Below are positions 8,739-17,346 of a stretch of 50,160 nucleotides of DNA, piece by piece (position 1 is the stretch's first letter; each line of letters starts with the position of its first letter). The stretch comes from Clostridiales bacterium DTU053 (lineage in GTDB: Bacteria > Bacillota > Clostridia > Oscillospirales > Acutalibacteraceae): contig LFSO01000034.1 of assembly GCA_001512765.1 (NCBI GenBank), positions 134,992-185,151 on the forward strand, read 5' to 3'. Made by a program: the position numbers and the translations under genes. Below the pieces are notes generated by a model. The model had not been told where the DNA came from and searched no databases. It was given only the letters and a program-made list of their open reading frames with translations.

Positions 8739-10301
8739 TTATTCTTCAGCGTAGTTTTTTACTCTTTCGAACTCATCCACAATTTCCTTTGAGGGCTCCT
8801 TTGTAAGGAGGGATACAACAACTATGAATATGCAGGAAATGATGAATGATGGCATAAGCTCGTAAATGGAGAATACGCCGCCAAGCTTTGAGAGTGCCTT
8901 ATTCCATACAAAGACCATGACGCCGCCTGCCAGCATGCCTGCGATTACGCCTTCCTTTGTGGTTCTCTTCCAGAACAGTGAGAACAGCACAGCGGGTCCG
9001 AATGTGGCGCCGAAGCCTGCCCATGCGAATGAAACTATCTTAAAGATAATGCTTGATTCGTCATAGGCAAGTACTGCCGCGATGATGGCAATAAGAAGGA
9101 GAGCAGCCCTTGATATTCTGAGAACAGTCTTGTCATCCGCGTCTTTTTTCAGAATACCCTTAAAGATATTCTTTGAGAAAGCGGAGGACGCGATAAGCAG
9201 GTAAGAGTCAGAGGAGCTGATTGTGGCCGCGAGTATGCCTGCCATTACAACGCCTGCCAGAATCGGCGGGAAGAAGCTGGTTGACATATGAACGAAAATG
9301 TTCTCGGACGCGGTCTTTGTAAGCAGAGCCGTGGGATAGAGCACTCTGCCTATAATGCCGATTACTACAGCGGCAAAGAGGGAGATGGCGCACCATACGG
9401 TTGCGACTCTTCTTGAGAGTTTCAGCTCAGAGGACTTTCTGATGCCCATGAATTTAAGCAGAACCTGGGGCATGCCGAAGTATCCGAGACCCCAAGACAT
9501 TGTGGAAACAATGGTCAAAAGTCCGTATTTGCCTGCCTCTCCGAATACGGGTGAGCCGCCCGATACAATCTGAGTTCCCTCTTCCAATGCGGGGGTTGCG
9601 ATGCCGAAGAACTCAAAGAAGCCGGGAATCTGCTTTGCGTTGTCAATAACAGCGGAAACGCCGCCTGCGTTGACAACACCGACAATAAGGGTGAGTGTCA
9701 GGGCAAAAAACATAACCAGAGCCTGCATAAAGTCGGACGCGCTTTCGGCAAGATAGCCGCCCACCAATGTGTAAAGCACAACAAATACGGCTCCCAGTAT
9801 CATCATCGAATAATATGATGTGTTGAAAAGTGTGCTGAACAGCTTGCCGACTGTTACAAAGCAGCTTGCGGCATAGAATGAGAAGAATGCAAGAATAAAC
9901 AAAGCAGCGATAGTGAGTATTATCTTGTTCTTCTCTTTAAATCTGTTGCTTAAAAACTCGGGGAGCGTAATTGCGTCGCCGGCGATATGAGAATAGTTTC
10001 TAAGTCTCTTAGCGACAAACAGCCAGTTGAGATATGTACCGATAAGAAGTCCGATAGCTGTCCAAACAGCGTCGCTGAGACCTACCCAGTAGGCAACGCC
10101 GGGCAGACCCATAAGCAGCCAGCCGCTCATGTCGGAAGCCTCCGCAGCCATAGCGGTTACCCACGGGCCGAGGGACCTGCCGCCAAGATAATAGTTGTTT
10201 GTGCTCTCGTTAGCCCTCTTTGCGTAAACAATGCCTATTATGATTACGCAAATCATGTAAAGGCCCATCGCAATTGCGATTTGCAGTTGATCAGAACTCA
10301 T
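8739..10301 (-). CDS. putP: Sodium/proline symporter PutP
   Basis: A 520-residue sodium:solute symporter (SSS family) that imports proline with Na+. It shows the family's early segment NNYYLGGRSLGPWVTAM and SDMSGWLLMGLPG, a repeated five-helix core with 12-13 hydrophobic segments, and the later GILAATISSSDSYLLIASSA segment, whose serines and aspartate help bind Na+. The length is close to the usual ~500. A single-gene unit: a promoter lies ~95 bp upstream and a terminator directly downstream. The proline assignment rests on overall resemblance to PutP rather than PanF or other SSS members and is fairly firm. Confidence 0.9.
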   Translation of the reverse strand: MSSDQLQIAIAMGLYMICVIIIGIVYAKRANESTNNYYLGGRSLGPWVTAMAAEASDMSGWLLMGLPGVAYWVGLSDAVWTAIGLLIGTYLNWLFVAKRLRNYSHIAGDAITLPEFLSNRFKEKNKIILTIAALFILAFFSFYAASCFVTVGKLFSTLFNTSYYSMMILGAVFVVLYTLVGGYLAESASDFMQALVMFFALTLTLIVGVVNAGGVSAVIDNAKQIPGFFEFFGIATPALEEGTQIVSGGSPVFGEAGKYGLLTIVSTMSWGLGYFGMPQVLLKFMGIRKSSELKLSRRVATVWCAISLFAAVVIGIIGRVLYPTALLTKTASENIFVHMSTSFFPPILAGVVMAGILAATISSSDSYLLIASSAFSKNIFKGILKKDADDKTVLRISRAALLLIAIIAAVLAYDESSIIFKIVSFAWAGFGATFGPAVLFSLFWKRTTKEGVIAGMLAGGVMVFVWNKALSKLGGVFSIYELMPSFIISCIFIVVVSLLTKEPSKEIVDEFERVKNYAEE

Positions 10302-10395
10302 AAATTTCCTCCTAATACCAAGGCGAAGTTATACTTAATTGTATTCCGCCCTTCTTTAATATATTAGCAGATAAAAGAAATAAAATTTCCCAACA

Positions 10396-10424
10396 ATTAT
10401 ACAGTATATGGACTTTTGTGTCTA
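10396..10424 (-). promoter_or_regulatory. Promoter of putP
   Basis: On the minus strand TAGACA (10419-10424), a 17-bp spacer and TATAAT (10396-10401) give a leader of about 85-90 nt before the putP ATG. Confidence 0.65.
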
Positions 10425-10440
10425 TATTTTTTCGTCGAAA

Positions 10441-10469
10441 ATAAAAAAATTCCGCCGATTTCGGCGGAA
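10441..10469 (-). terminator. Terminator of the small membrane protein gene
   Basis: An 8-bp stem (TTCCGCCG / CGGCGGAA, loop ATTT) is followed on the minus strand by TTTTTTTAT. Confidence 0.85.
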
Positions 10470-10495
10470 GGGGAAGTAATTGCTAAAGAGCGGAA

Positions 10496-10672
10496 TCAAA
10501 CAACTGCCTCGGTTACAAAGTCATCGTCAAAGCATGAGCAGGAAACATAGTTTTCTTCGGGGTTTCCTATTGTCTGCTTCTTGTTCAAATACTTTGTAAC
10601 AGCAACATAAACAGCGAAAGCCGCACCCGCTATACCGGCAATGATTGCAATAACCTTCAATACCTTTTTCAT
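10496..10672 (-). CDS. Small single-pass membrane protein with a C-terminal CSC motif
   Basis: A 58-residue protein that begins MKKVLKVIAIIAG, has one hydrophobic helix (about 4-24), a short basic stretch (TKYLNKKQ) and an acidic tail with YVSCSCFDDD. It is not a family whose function I know; small proteins of this shape occur in related Clostridia. The start at 10672 is preferred because it gives a basic residue followed directly by the helix; an ATG 27 bases upstream is possible. It has its own terminator and lies between putP and rpsT, both on the same strand. The neighbours do not suggest a role. Confidence 0.6.
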   Translation of the reverse strand: MKKVLKVIAIIAGIAGAAFAVYVAVTKYLNKKQTIGNPEENYVSCSCFDDDFVTEAVV

Positions 10673-10718
10673 TTCCTGACCATCCTTTCTAATGACCATA
10701 GCTTTATTTCAAAAGGCA

Positions 10719-10745
10719 GAAAACAAAGAAGCTCCCGCCCTTTGT
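10719..10745 (-). terminator. Weak terminator of rpsT
   Basis: On the minus strand ACAAAG and CTTTGT pair across an 11-nt loop, followed by TTTTC. Confidence 0.45.
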
Positions 10746-10764
10746 ATTTTAAGTAAAGACCGAT

Positions 10765-11025
10765 TTATTTGGCAGCGTTTAACTTACGGGCAAGAGCTGA
10801 CTTCTTTCTTGCGGCGTTGTTCTTGTGAAGGATGTTCTTGGCAACGGCCTGATCGATCTTCTTAAAAGCATAGTTTACAAGCTCAACTTTATTAGCAGCA
10901 TTCGCATCAATAGCGGCATTAGCCTTCTTGATAGCGGTTTTAAGAGCTGATTTGGTGGACTTGTTTCTTGCAGTCTTTACTGCGGCGATACGAACGCGTT
11001 TTTTCGCAGATTTAATATTGGGCAT
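10765..11025 (-). CDS. rpsT: 30S ribosomal protein S20
   Basis: An 86-residue, very basic protein beginning MPNIKSAKKRVR, with the KTARNKSTKSALKTAIKKA helix and the Ala/Lys-rich C-terminus (IHK-type NILHKNNAARKKSALARKL) of S20, which binds 16S rRNA early in 30S assembly. The start at 11025 is set by the family N-terminus and by a strong AAAGGAGGTGG just upstream; an in-frame extension of 14 codons upstream is rejected. It is monocistronic, with two tandem promoters. Confidence 0.97.
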   Translation of the reverse strand: MPNIKSAKKRVRIAAVKTARNKSTKSALKTAIKKANAAIDANAANKVELVNYAFKKIDQAVAKNILHKNNAARKKSALARKLNAAK

Positions 11026-11057
11026 AATTCCACCTCCTTTACCATACACAGGTAATA

Positions 11058-11119
11058 ATATTAACACGAATATTATTAAAATGCAAGAATTATTATACAG
11101 TTTTTATTTAAGTTCACAA
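11058..11119 (-). promoter_or_regulatory. Tandem promoters of rpsT
   Basis: Minus strand. Proximal: TTGCAT (11081-11086), 17-bp spacer, TAATAT (11058-11063). Distal: TTGTGA (11114-11119), 16-bp spacer, TATAAT (11092-11097). Confidence 0.6.
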
Positions 11120-11190
11120 GCGGTAAAATGCGTTTTTTATTTGTCAGGATTTGCTATCAAAGAAAGTATAACCTAAAAAGTATTAAATAA

Positions 11191-11895
11191 TCAAGAGTCA
11201 ATGCCGATTCCGTATTTAAGTTTTACTCTTTCTATGGCGCCGCCCACCACATTTTTCATAATCAGAAGAAAAACCACATTTGATACGGCATAGGTTAGGG
11301 TAATGCCCGCCGCGGAGGTTACAAGGGCAATATATCTTTTTAGATTAAAGCCGCCGTCGTACCAGAGAACCGACCAAAGGTCGCTCAGCAATGAGAAAAA
11401 TACCCCCGACAAAGCCCCGTAGACAAGAAGCAAAGCGGTGCTTTTTTTAAGCCTTTTGGCGAGAAGCCCGGCGGCAAAGCCGATAAGCCCCCATGAGAAC
11501 ATCTGAAATGCGGTCCAAGGCCCCTGACCGAAATAAAAGTTAGAGATAAGAGCCGTCGCGGCGCCCGCCGCAAAGCCCGCGTCCGAGCCCAAATACATGG
11601 CGATTATAATTATCATAGCCGTTACGGGCTTAAAAAAGGGAACGGCGAAAAAGATAAAGCGGGAAAGCACCGACACCGCAATTAAAGCGGCAAGCACAGC
11701 CAATAATTTGGTATCGGCTTTCTTTTTCTCAAAGCTCAAAAACAGGGGCAGCATTGAAAGAACCGCCATTATAAGGGTAATCAGGGCATAGTTGTCCTTT
11801 GCAAAACGGAACACTCCCGTTACAAGCAGGGCAGCGGCTATGAAGATTAAAAGGTATATGGGTATCTTCTTTTTCAATTCTTTCTCCTTACGCAT
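11191..11895 (-). CDS. ECF transporter substrate-binding (S) component
   Basis: A 234-residue integral membrane protein with about six hydrophobic segments. It contains YLGSDAGFAAGAATALISNFYFGQGPWTAFQM-type sequence typical of S components of energy-coupling-factor vitamin importers, and the segment GPWTAFQMFSWGLIGF resembles CbrT/CblT-like cobalamin S components. It is the last gene of a three-gene unit with the fused ATPase and EcfT, so it forms a group I-style dedicated importer. The vitamin is not certain: cobalamin is the best guess by resemblance, and no B12 riboswitch is present in the short leader. Confidence 0.75.
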   Translation of the reverse strand: MRKEKELKKKIPIYLLIFIAAALLVTGVFRFAKDNYALITLIMAVLSMLPLFLSFEKKKADTKLLAVLAALIAVSVLSRFIFFAVPFFKPVTAMIIIIAMYLGSDAGFAAGAATALISNFYFGQGPWTAFQMFSWGLIGFAAGLLAKRLKKSTALLLVYGALSGVFFSLLSDLWSVLWYDGGFNLKRYIALVTSAAGITLTYAVSNVVFLLIMKNVVGGAIERVKLKYGIGIDS

Positions 11896-11915
11896 ATTTT
11901 GTTGTGTCAGCGCGG

Positions 11916-13613
11916 CTAATCTTTAAGTCTTAAATTATTCGCAAGTTCCTCTACGGTGAGTACGCCGTCAATAAAGCCTTTTGAAATGCGGCATGCGGCG
12001 GTGGTGTAAAAGAAATTTTCCCCGAAAAACTCTCTCGCAGCGCCCTCAGCGGCCACAGCGCCGTCAAACAAAAGAGCGCAGCGGTCTGCAAACTCAGCGG
12101 CAAAGTCAATGTCATGGGTAACGGTGATAATGGTAATTCCCTCGGATTTAAGGGATTTCAGCAGCATTCCCAAATCCCTCTTTGCCGCGGCGTCAAGCCC
12201 CTTTGTGGGCTCGTCAAGTATCAGAATTTCGGGGGACAAAAGCAGCATTTTGGCAATGGCGCATTTCTGCGTCTCCCCGCCGGAAATATCAAGGATGTGC
12301 ATGTCTAAAAGGTTTTCTATTTTCAGTTTTTCCGAAACCTTACTTATTCTTTCCTTGCAGTCCGTTTCACTGAGCCCCTGATTCTTTAAGACAAAGCGAA
12401 AATCATCCGAAACCTTTTGCTCCAAAAAAAGAGTGAGCGGGTCCTGGGGGAGGAGAGCGAGAAGATTTTTATATAGACTTCCGTTTTTATAGCCTTTAAT
12501 ATCCTTGCCTTTTACCTTTACCTTGCCCCTGTACGGCTTTAAAAGCCCCGCGGCGACATTTACGGTCGTAGTCTTTCCCGCGCCGTTGCCGCCCAGCAAG
12601 AAATATGCCTCATTTTTCTTGACGGCGAGATTTACGCCCCTTAAAACATCCTCGGAGTCTCTTTCGTATCTGAACCAGACATCTTTAAGCTCCAGAACGC
12701 TCTCATTGTCTTTATGGGGGTTTGCGTTTTTAGCCCTTTGAGCCTTTTCAGCCGCAAAGCAATCGGCGATTATCTCCCTTGCAGCCTTTACTGTGAGGGG
12801 AGGGGTTTTGCCGCTTAGAGCCTTGTTTGTCCCCTCCTGCTTCTTTAACAGCTCAAACAGTCTTACGGGAGCGGGCAGTGCGGAGAGCATCGGGTGAGCG
12901 GGGGCTGCTTTGCGCAGAGCCTCCCCCGCCTTTTCGGGAGAAGTGTTTACGATAATTTCCCCGTTATCCATAATAAGAATTCTGTCCGCCATGGGGCTCA
13001 GCTCATCAAGTCGGTGCTCTGCGATTATTACGGTAGTGCCGAGCTCTTTGTTCAGCTTTTCAAGGATATTTATAAACGCCGACGCTGAGTTTGGGTCAAG
13101 CCTTGATGTAGGCTCATCGAAAATCAGAACCCTCGGCTGCGTTACTATGACAGAGGCGAGATTGAGTATCTGCTTTTGCCCGCCCGACAGCTCGCTGGTA
13201 TTCTTTCTGAACCATTCGCCGATTCCGAAATAGCTTGCCATTTCCCCGACCTTGAGCCTTATTGTCTGCGGATTTTCTCCAAGGCTTTCGAGTCCGAAAG
13301 AGAGCTCAGAGAAAACTTTGTCCGTCACTATCTGACCGTCGGAATACTGGCTCACAAAGCCTATTTCCTTTGCGCTTCGCTTTTCATTCAGCTCCCATAA
13401 AGGCGCGCCGTCGTAAAGAATCTCCCCATGAGTTTCCCCAAAGGGCGAAAGCTCCTTTTTTAACAGCCTTAAAAGAGTGGTCTTGCCGCAGCCCGACACT
13501 CCGCACAAAAGCGCCATTTCCCCCTCATTAATTGAGAGGTTTATATTCTTTAAGGCAAAGCCTTCGCTTTCGGGATATTTAAAGCTCAGACCCTTAATCT
13601 CAAATATCGCCAT
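11916..13613 (-). CDS. ECF transporter fused double ATPase (EcfA-EcfA')
   Basis: A 565-residue protein holding two complete ABC nucleotide-binding domains. Domain 1 (about 1-240) has Walker A GVSGCGKTT, signature LSGGQKQ and Walker B LIFDEP. Domain 2 (about 300-545) has GGNGAGKTTT, ISGGETQ and LILDEPTKG. Most ECF modules have two separate ATPase genes; here they are fused, as in CbrU-type systems. Together with EcfT (upstream, 28-bp overlap) and the S component (downstream, ~20 bp) it powers vitamin uptake at the cytoplasmic membrane. All catalytic motifs look intact in both halves. Confidence 0.9.
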   Translation of the reverse strand: MAIFEIKGLSFKYPESEGFALKNINLSINEGEMALLCGVSGCGKTTLLRLLKKELSPFGETHGEILYDGAPLWELNEKRSAKEIGFVSQYSDGQIVTDKVFSELSFGLESLGENPQTIRLKVGEMASYFGIGEWFRKNTSELSGGQKQILNLASVIVTQPRVLIFDEPTSRLDPNSASAFINILEKLNKELGTTVIIAEHRLDELSPMADRILIMDNGEIIVNTSPEKAGEALRKAAPAHPMLSALPAPVRLFELLKKQEGTNKALSGKTPPLTVKAAREIIADCFAAEKAQRAKNANPHKDNESVLELKDVWFRYERDSEDVLRGVNLAVKKNEAYFLLGGNGAGKTTTVNVAAGLLKPYRGKVKVKGKDIKGYKNGSLYKNLLALLPQDPLTLFLEQKVSDDFRFVLKNQGLSETDCKERISKVSEKLKIENLLDMHILDISGGETQKCAIAKMLLLSPEILILDEPTKGLDAAAKRDLGMLLKSLKSEGITIITVTHDIDFAAEFADRCALLFDGAVAAEGAAREFFGENFFYTTAACRISKGFIDGVLTVEELANNLRLKD

Positions 13614-14464
13614 TTAAGGTTCTCCTTAATCTCACAAATAGCGGGCATTAGGCAAAGGACAAAAAACGAAAGATAAGAAAACACTGAAAGAGTATCGGCA
13701 CTTATGCCGCCTAAATTCGGATAATACTCAAATTCAATGCCCTTAAAGGCAAAGCCCATAGCCGAAAAGATTGCCAGCCCGAAGAAAACGCCTGAAAAAA
13801 CAGCGTCGCGAAGGCTAAAGCGAAACAGTGAATAGCTTGTCCTGTTTGCGGCGCCAAAGCCCCTTGCCTTCATTGAATTTCCCGTTTCCACCGCGCTTTC
13901 AAGGGAGTAAACCACGGCGGAGCCGAAAATTCTCATTGAGAGCGTCAGCTTATTTTTTAAGCTGTTGTCTTTGACTCCCAAAGCCTTTTGCGCTTTTCTG
14001 AGCTTTCCGATATGCTCTTTTATCAAGGGAATGTATCTGAATACTATCGTCAAAATCAGCGAAAATTTCGGCAGCGCCTTTGAAAAGAGATATAGGTACT
14101 TTTCAGAGCCAAAGCATTCCGAAAGGCACTTAAACCAGCACAGCACCGCTCCTATCATCGCCCCTGCCTGAATTCCGTAAAGCAGCGACTCAAGGGTGTA
14201 CGGTCTTCCGAATAAAATTAATATTACGGTGCTTCCCTCAGCCGAAAACAAAGGATTCAGCGCTGCGGAAAAAAGAATCAGTATCAGAATAAAAACAAAA
14301 TCCTTAAAAAACGCCCGTCTGCCCTTTAAGATGCAAAGGAAAATAAGCCCTCCCAAAAGGGCGGAGAGGGTTATAACGGGATTTATAAAAAACGCGGCGC
14401 AAAATATTACGCCAAGGAAAAAAATTAAGGATACTGCAGGGTGCAGGGAATCGAAAAAACTCAT
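13586..14464 (-). CDS. ECF transporter transmembrane coupling component (EcfT)
   Basis: A 292-residue membrane protein with hydrophobic segments at the N-terminus, middle and C-terminus, and a long cytoplasmic coupling region. The second conserved Ala-Arg-Gly signature that docks onto the ATPases is present as MKARGFG at about residue 200, and another charged coupling helix (KLRKAQKALGVK) precedes it. It is the first gene of the operon and overlaps the ATPase gene, consistent with co-assembly. GGGGTGG precedes the ATG, and a near-consensus promoter lies about 30 bp upstream. Confidence 0.85.
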   Translation of the reverse strand: MSFFDSLHPAVSLIFFLGVIFCAAFFINPVITLSALLGGLIFLCILKGRRAFFKDFVFILILILFSAALNPLFSAEGSTVILILFGRPYTLESLLYGIQAGAMIGAVLCWFKCLSECFGSEKYLYLFSKALPKFSLILTIVFRYIPLIKEHIGKLRKAQKALGVKDNSLKNKLTLSMRIFGSAVVYSLESAVETGNSMKARGFGAANRTSYSLFRFSLRDAVFSGVFFGLAIFSAMGFAFKGIEFEYYPNLGGISADTLSVFSYLSFFVLCLMPAICEIKENLKWRYLRLRV

Positions 14465-14493
14465 TAAACCACCCCAGCATTAGCTTAACAATA

Positions 14494-14522
14494 ATTATAA
14501 TCTTTATTATTTTCAAAGTCAA
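14494..14522 (-). promoter_or_regulatory. Promoter of the ECF operon
   Basis: Minus strand: TTGACT (14517-14522), 17-bp spacer, TATAAT (14494-14499). Transcription should begin only ~20-25 nt before the EcfT ATG, leaving no room for a riboswitch. Confidence 0.8.
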
Positions 14523-14580
14523 TAATTCGGAAAATTCAGAAGCTACGCGGGTTTTGCCGCTTTTAGCAGACAGGCTTATG

Positions 14581-14609
14581 TTGACTACTGGGGTTTAGAG
14601 TGATAAAAT
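14581..14609 (+). promoter_or_regulatory. Promoter of yebC and probably the downstream genes
   Basis: TTGACT (14581-14586), 17-bp spacer and TAAAAT (14604-14609) lie ~35 bp before the yebC ATG. It is divergent from the ECF promoter. Confidence 0.75.
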
Positions 14610-14644
14610 ACTAATGTTTATATTTTCTTGAAAGGAAGAAATAT

Positions 14645-15382
14645 ATGTCAGGCCATTCCAAATGGAGCACCATTAAGAGAAAGAAAGAAAAGACCGACAG
14701 TCAAAGGGCTAAGATTTTCACAAAGGTAGGCCGTGAAATATCCGTGGCCGTCCGTGAAGGCGGTCCCGACCCTGACAGCAACCCCAAGCTCAGGGACGCT
14801 ATAGCAAAAGCAAAGGCAAACAATGTTCCCAATGAGAATATTGAAAGAATCATAAAGAAGGCCTCGGGCGAGGGCAGCTCAGAAAACTACGAGCAGATTA
14901 TATACGAAGGCTACGGCCCCGGCGGAGTCGCCGTTATAGTGGAGGCTCTGACGGACAACCGCAACCGCACCGCCGCGGATGTAAGGCATTACTTTGACAA
15001 ATACGGCGGCAAGATGGGTCAGTCCGGCAGCGTTATGTTCATCTTTGAAAAGCAGGGCATCATCATTGTCGACAAGGAAAATGTCAGCGAAGAAAAGCTG
15101 ATGGAGGACGCTCTGGAAGCGGGAGCCGTGGATTTCCTCACTGCGGAAGAGTATTTCGATATCCGCACCGCCCCGAACGATGTGGGCGCCGTCAGAGAAG
15201 CCCTTGAGAAAATGGGCTACAAGCTCCTTTCAGCCGAGGCGGAATATGTCCCGAATACCGAGGTAAAGCTCGAAAAGGAAGAGGACATAAAGAACATGCT
15301 CAAAATGCTTGAGATGTTCGAGGACAACGACGATGTCCAGAATGTCTGGCATAACTGGGCTAACGCGGACGATTACGAATAA
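14645..15382 (+). CDS. yebC: YebC/PmpR family DNA-binding regulator (TACO1-like)
   Basis: A 245-residue protein of the YebC family, starting with the conserved MSGHSKWSTIKRKKEK. GGPDPDSNPKLRDAI, NVPNENIERIIKK, GYGPGGVAVIVE and the acidic C-terminal domain follow. Members have been described as transcriptional regulators and, more recently, as translation factors acting on proline-rich stretches, like mitochondrial TACO1. The length is standard. GAAAGGAAG precedes the ATG. It heads a run of same-strand genes (lgt, folD, ABC exporter) with small gaps. Confidence 0.93.
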   Translation: MSGHSKWSTIKRKKEKTDSQRAKIFTKVGREISVAVREGGPDPDSNPKLRDAIAKAKANNVPNENIERIIKKASGEGSSENYEQIIYEGYGPGGVAVIVEALTDNRNRTAADVRHYFDKYGGKMGQSGSVMFIFEKQGIIIVDKENVSEEKLMEDALEAGAVDFLTAEEYFDIRTAPNDVGAVREALEKMGYKLLSAEAEYVPNTEVKLEKEEDIKNMLKMLEMFEDNDDVQNVWHNWANADDYE

Positions 15383-15405
15383 GGGCATCCGAAAGGAAGT
15401 TTAAC

Positions 15406-16461
15406 ATGAAGTTTTTGGCTGATTACACAGCGGTCACCTTTACGGGCATAGATAAGGTTTTTGATGTTCCCGGCGTGTTTGTGCGCTTTACAATGCCGAT
15501 TATCGGCACCCCCGTTGAGATTCGCTTTTACGGGCTGATAATATTCATAGGTTTTACCCTTGCCGTTCTTTTCGGCGGCAGAATGGCCTATAAGTGGAAG
15601 ATGAGCATCGACAAAATGCTGGATGTGCTGATATACGGCACATTCGGCGGCATTGTCGGAGCAAGGCTATATTATGTTGCCTTTGAGTGGAATACCTACA
15701 AGGACGACCTTCTTTCCATATTCAAAATATGGGAAGGCGGTCTTGCCATTTACGGAGGCTTAATCGGCGGCATTATAGCGGCTTATATAACTTGCAAATT
15801 CAATAAACTGAATTTCTACAACCTCCTTGACCTTGCGGGCATGAGCTTTCTTATAGGGCAGGGCATAGGACGCTGGGGCAACTTTACAAATCAAGAGGCG
15901 TTCGGCACCAACTCAGATTTGCCCCTTGGAATGTGGAGCGAAAAGGTCGCTGATTACCTTGCCCGCAATCAGGCAAAGTTTTTGCAGCAGGGCATTGCGG
16001 TTGACCCCTCAAAGCCCGTCCACCCCACCTTCCTTTATGAGTCCGTTTGGTGCCTTGTGGGCTTTCTGATTCTCTACATAGTCTGCAAAAAGGCAAGAAA
16101 GTTCAGCGGTCAGATTATGCTCATGTACGGCGTATGGTACGGCACGGGCAGATTCATATTTGAGGGTCTCAGAACCGACAGCCTTTATATCCCCGGCACG
16201 AACCTTAGGACCTCTCAGCTTTTATCCCTCGCTATTGTTATTATCTGCCTTGTGCTTCTTATCACTAAGCTAATTAAGTACACAAAGCATCCAGTTCCCA
16301 TTGAGGGTGTTGACTACTTCCCCGAGGAAGAAAAGAAGGAAGCCGAAGTCGCTGAAGTAAACACCGAGAACGGCGGCGCAGAGACTGCTGAAACTGCCGA
16401 AAAAGCGGATGACAGCGGCGCTGAAAATGCTGACGCTAAGGAAAGCGAAGCAGAAATATAG
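15406..16461 (+). CDS. lgt: Prolipoprotein diacylglyceryl transferase
   Basis: Lgt transfers the diacylglyceryl group from phosphatidylglycerol to the lipobox cysteine of prolipoproteins, at the membrane. About seven hydrophobic segments are present. The signature GIGRWGNFTNQEAFG (about residues 153-167), HPTFLYES and the essential-arginine region GRFIFEGLRTD are all intact. The 351-residue length exceeds the usual ~270-300 because of a C-terminal cytoplasmic tail (about 310-351) rich in Glu, Ala and Asp with imperfect ETAE repeats. The tail looks low-complexity and is probably dispensable. A 23-bp gap separates it from yebC and a 17-bp gap from folD. Confidence 0.95.
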   Translation: MKFLADYTAVTFTGIDKVFDVPGVFVRFTMPIIGTPVEIRFYGLIIFIGFTLAVLFGGRMAYKWKMSIDKMLDVLIYGTFGGIVGARLYYVAFEWNTYKDDLLSIFKIWEGGLAIYGGLIGGIIAAYITCKFNKLNFYNLLDLAGMSFLIGQGIGRWGNFTNQEAFGTNSDLPLGMWSEKVADYLARNQAKFLQQGIAVDPSKPVHPTFLYESVWCLVGFLILYIVCKKARKFSGQIMLMYGVWYGTGRFIFEGLRTDSLYIPGTNLRTSQLLSLAIVIICLVLLITKLIKYTKHPVPIEGVDYFPEEEKKEAEVAEVNTENGGAETAETAEKADDSGAENADAKESEAEI

Positions 16462-16478
16462 AAGGAGAAAACATTTAA

Positions 16479-17324
16479 ATGGCGGAATTAATTGACGGAA
16501 AGGCACTTGCCGCCGAAATAAGACAGGCGGCGGCTTTAAGAGTAAAAAGTCTAAATGAGCGCGGCAAAACTGTGGGTCTTGCGGTCATAATAGTGGGCAA
16601 CGACCCCGCATCCAGAGTCTATGTGAACAACAAAAAGAAGGCTTGCGCCGAAGTCGGCATAGAGTCCTTTGAATACGCGCTCAGCGAAGACACTACTCAA
16701 GATGAACTTTTGGCGCTCATAGAAAAGCTGAACCATGACGACAGGGTTGACGGCATACTCTGTCAGCTCCCGCTGCCGAAGCATTTAAACGCGGACGCGG
16801 TTATTGACAGCATTTCTCCCGACAAGGATGTGGACGGCTTTCACGCCGTAAATGTGGGCAGGCTCTCTCTTAACAAGCAGGGAATGCGCCCGTGCACCCC
16901 CGCGGGAGTCATGCGCATGCTTCAAAGCAAGGGAATCGAGGTTGAAGGCAAGCACTGCGTCGTTATAGGCAGGAGCAATATAGTCGGCAAGCCCGCCGCT
17001 GTTATGCTCATCAACGCGGGCGCGACCGTGACCGTATGCAATTCAAAGACAAAGAATCTCAGCGAAATTACAAGACAGGCTGATATCCTTATCGCCGCCG
17101 TCGGCAGACCCGGATTCGTCACAGCCGACATGGTCAAAGACGGAGCCGTCGTTATTGATGTGGGCATTAACAGGGACGAAAACGGCAAGCTCTGCGGCGA
17201 TGTGGACTTTGACACTGTAAAAGAAAAGGCGTCTTACATCACCCCCGTTCCCGGCGGTGTAGGCCCCATGACAATTGCGGAACTAATAGAAAACACTGTC
17301 CTCTCAGCGGAGCTGAAGGCTTAA
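16479..17324 (+). CDS. folD: Bifunctional methylenetetrahydrofolate dehydrogenase/cyclohydrolase
   Basis: A 281-residue FolD, interconverting 5,10-methylene-THF and 10-formyl-THF in the cytosol for purine synthesis and formylation. The conserved YVNNKKKAC segment carries the catalytic lysine, and [36 protein letters not shown] and [11 protein letters not shown] are all present in order. The length is normal. An AAGGAG lies upstream of the ATG. It sits between lgt and an ABC exporter, which looks like housekeeping co-localisation rather than a shared pathway. Confidence 0.97.
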   Translation: MAELIDGKALAAEIRQAAALRVKSLNERGKTVGLAVIIVGNDPASRVYVNNKKKACAEVGIESFEYALSEDTTQDELLALIEKLNHDDRVDGILCQLPLPKHLNADAVIDSISPDKDVDGFHAVNVGRLSLNKQGMRPCTPAGVMRMLQSKGIEVEGKHCVVIGRSNIVGKPAAVMLINAGATVTVCNSKTKNLSEITRQADILIAAVGRPGFVTADMVKDGAVVIDVGINRDENGKLCGDVDFDTVKEKASYITPVPGGVGPMTIAELIENTVLSAELKA

Positions 17325-17346
17325 AAACATATAAAGGGTGATTTTA

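Noticed and set aside
14465-14580. Cobalamin riboswitch upstream of the ECF operon
   Set aside because: The promoter is only ~30 bp from the ATG, and no B12-box sequence is seen.
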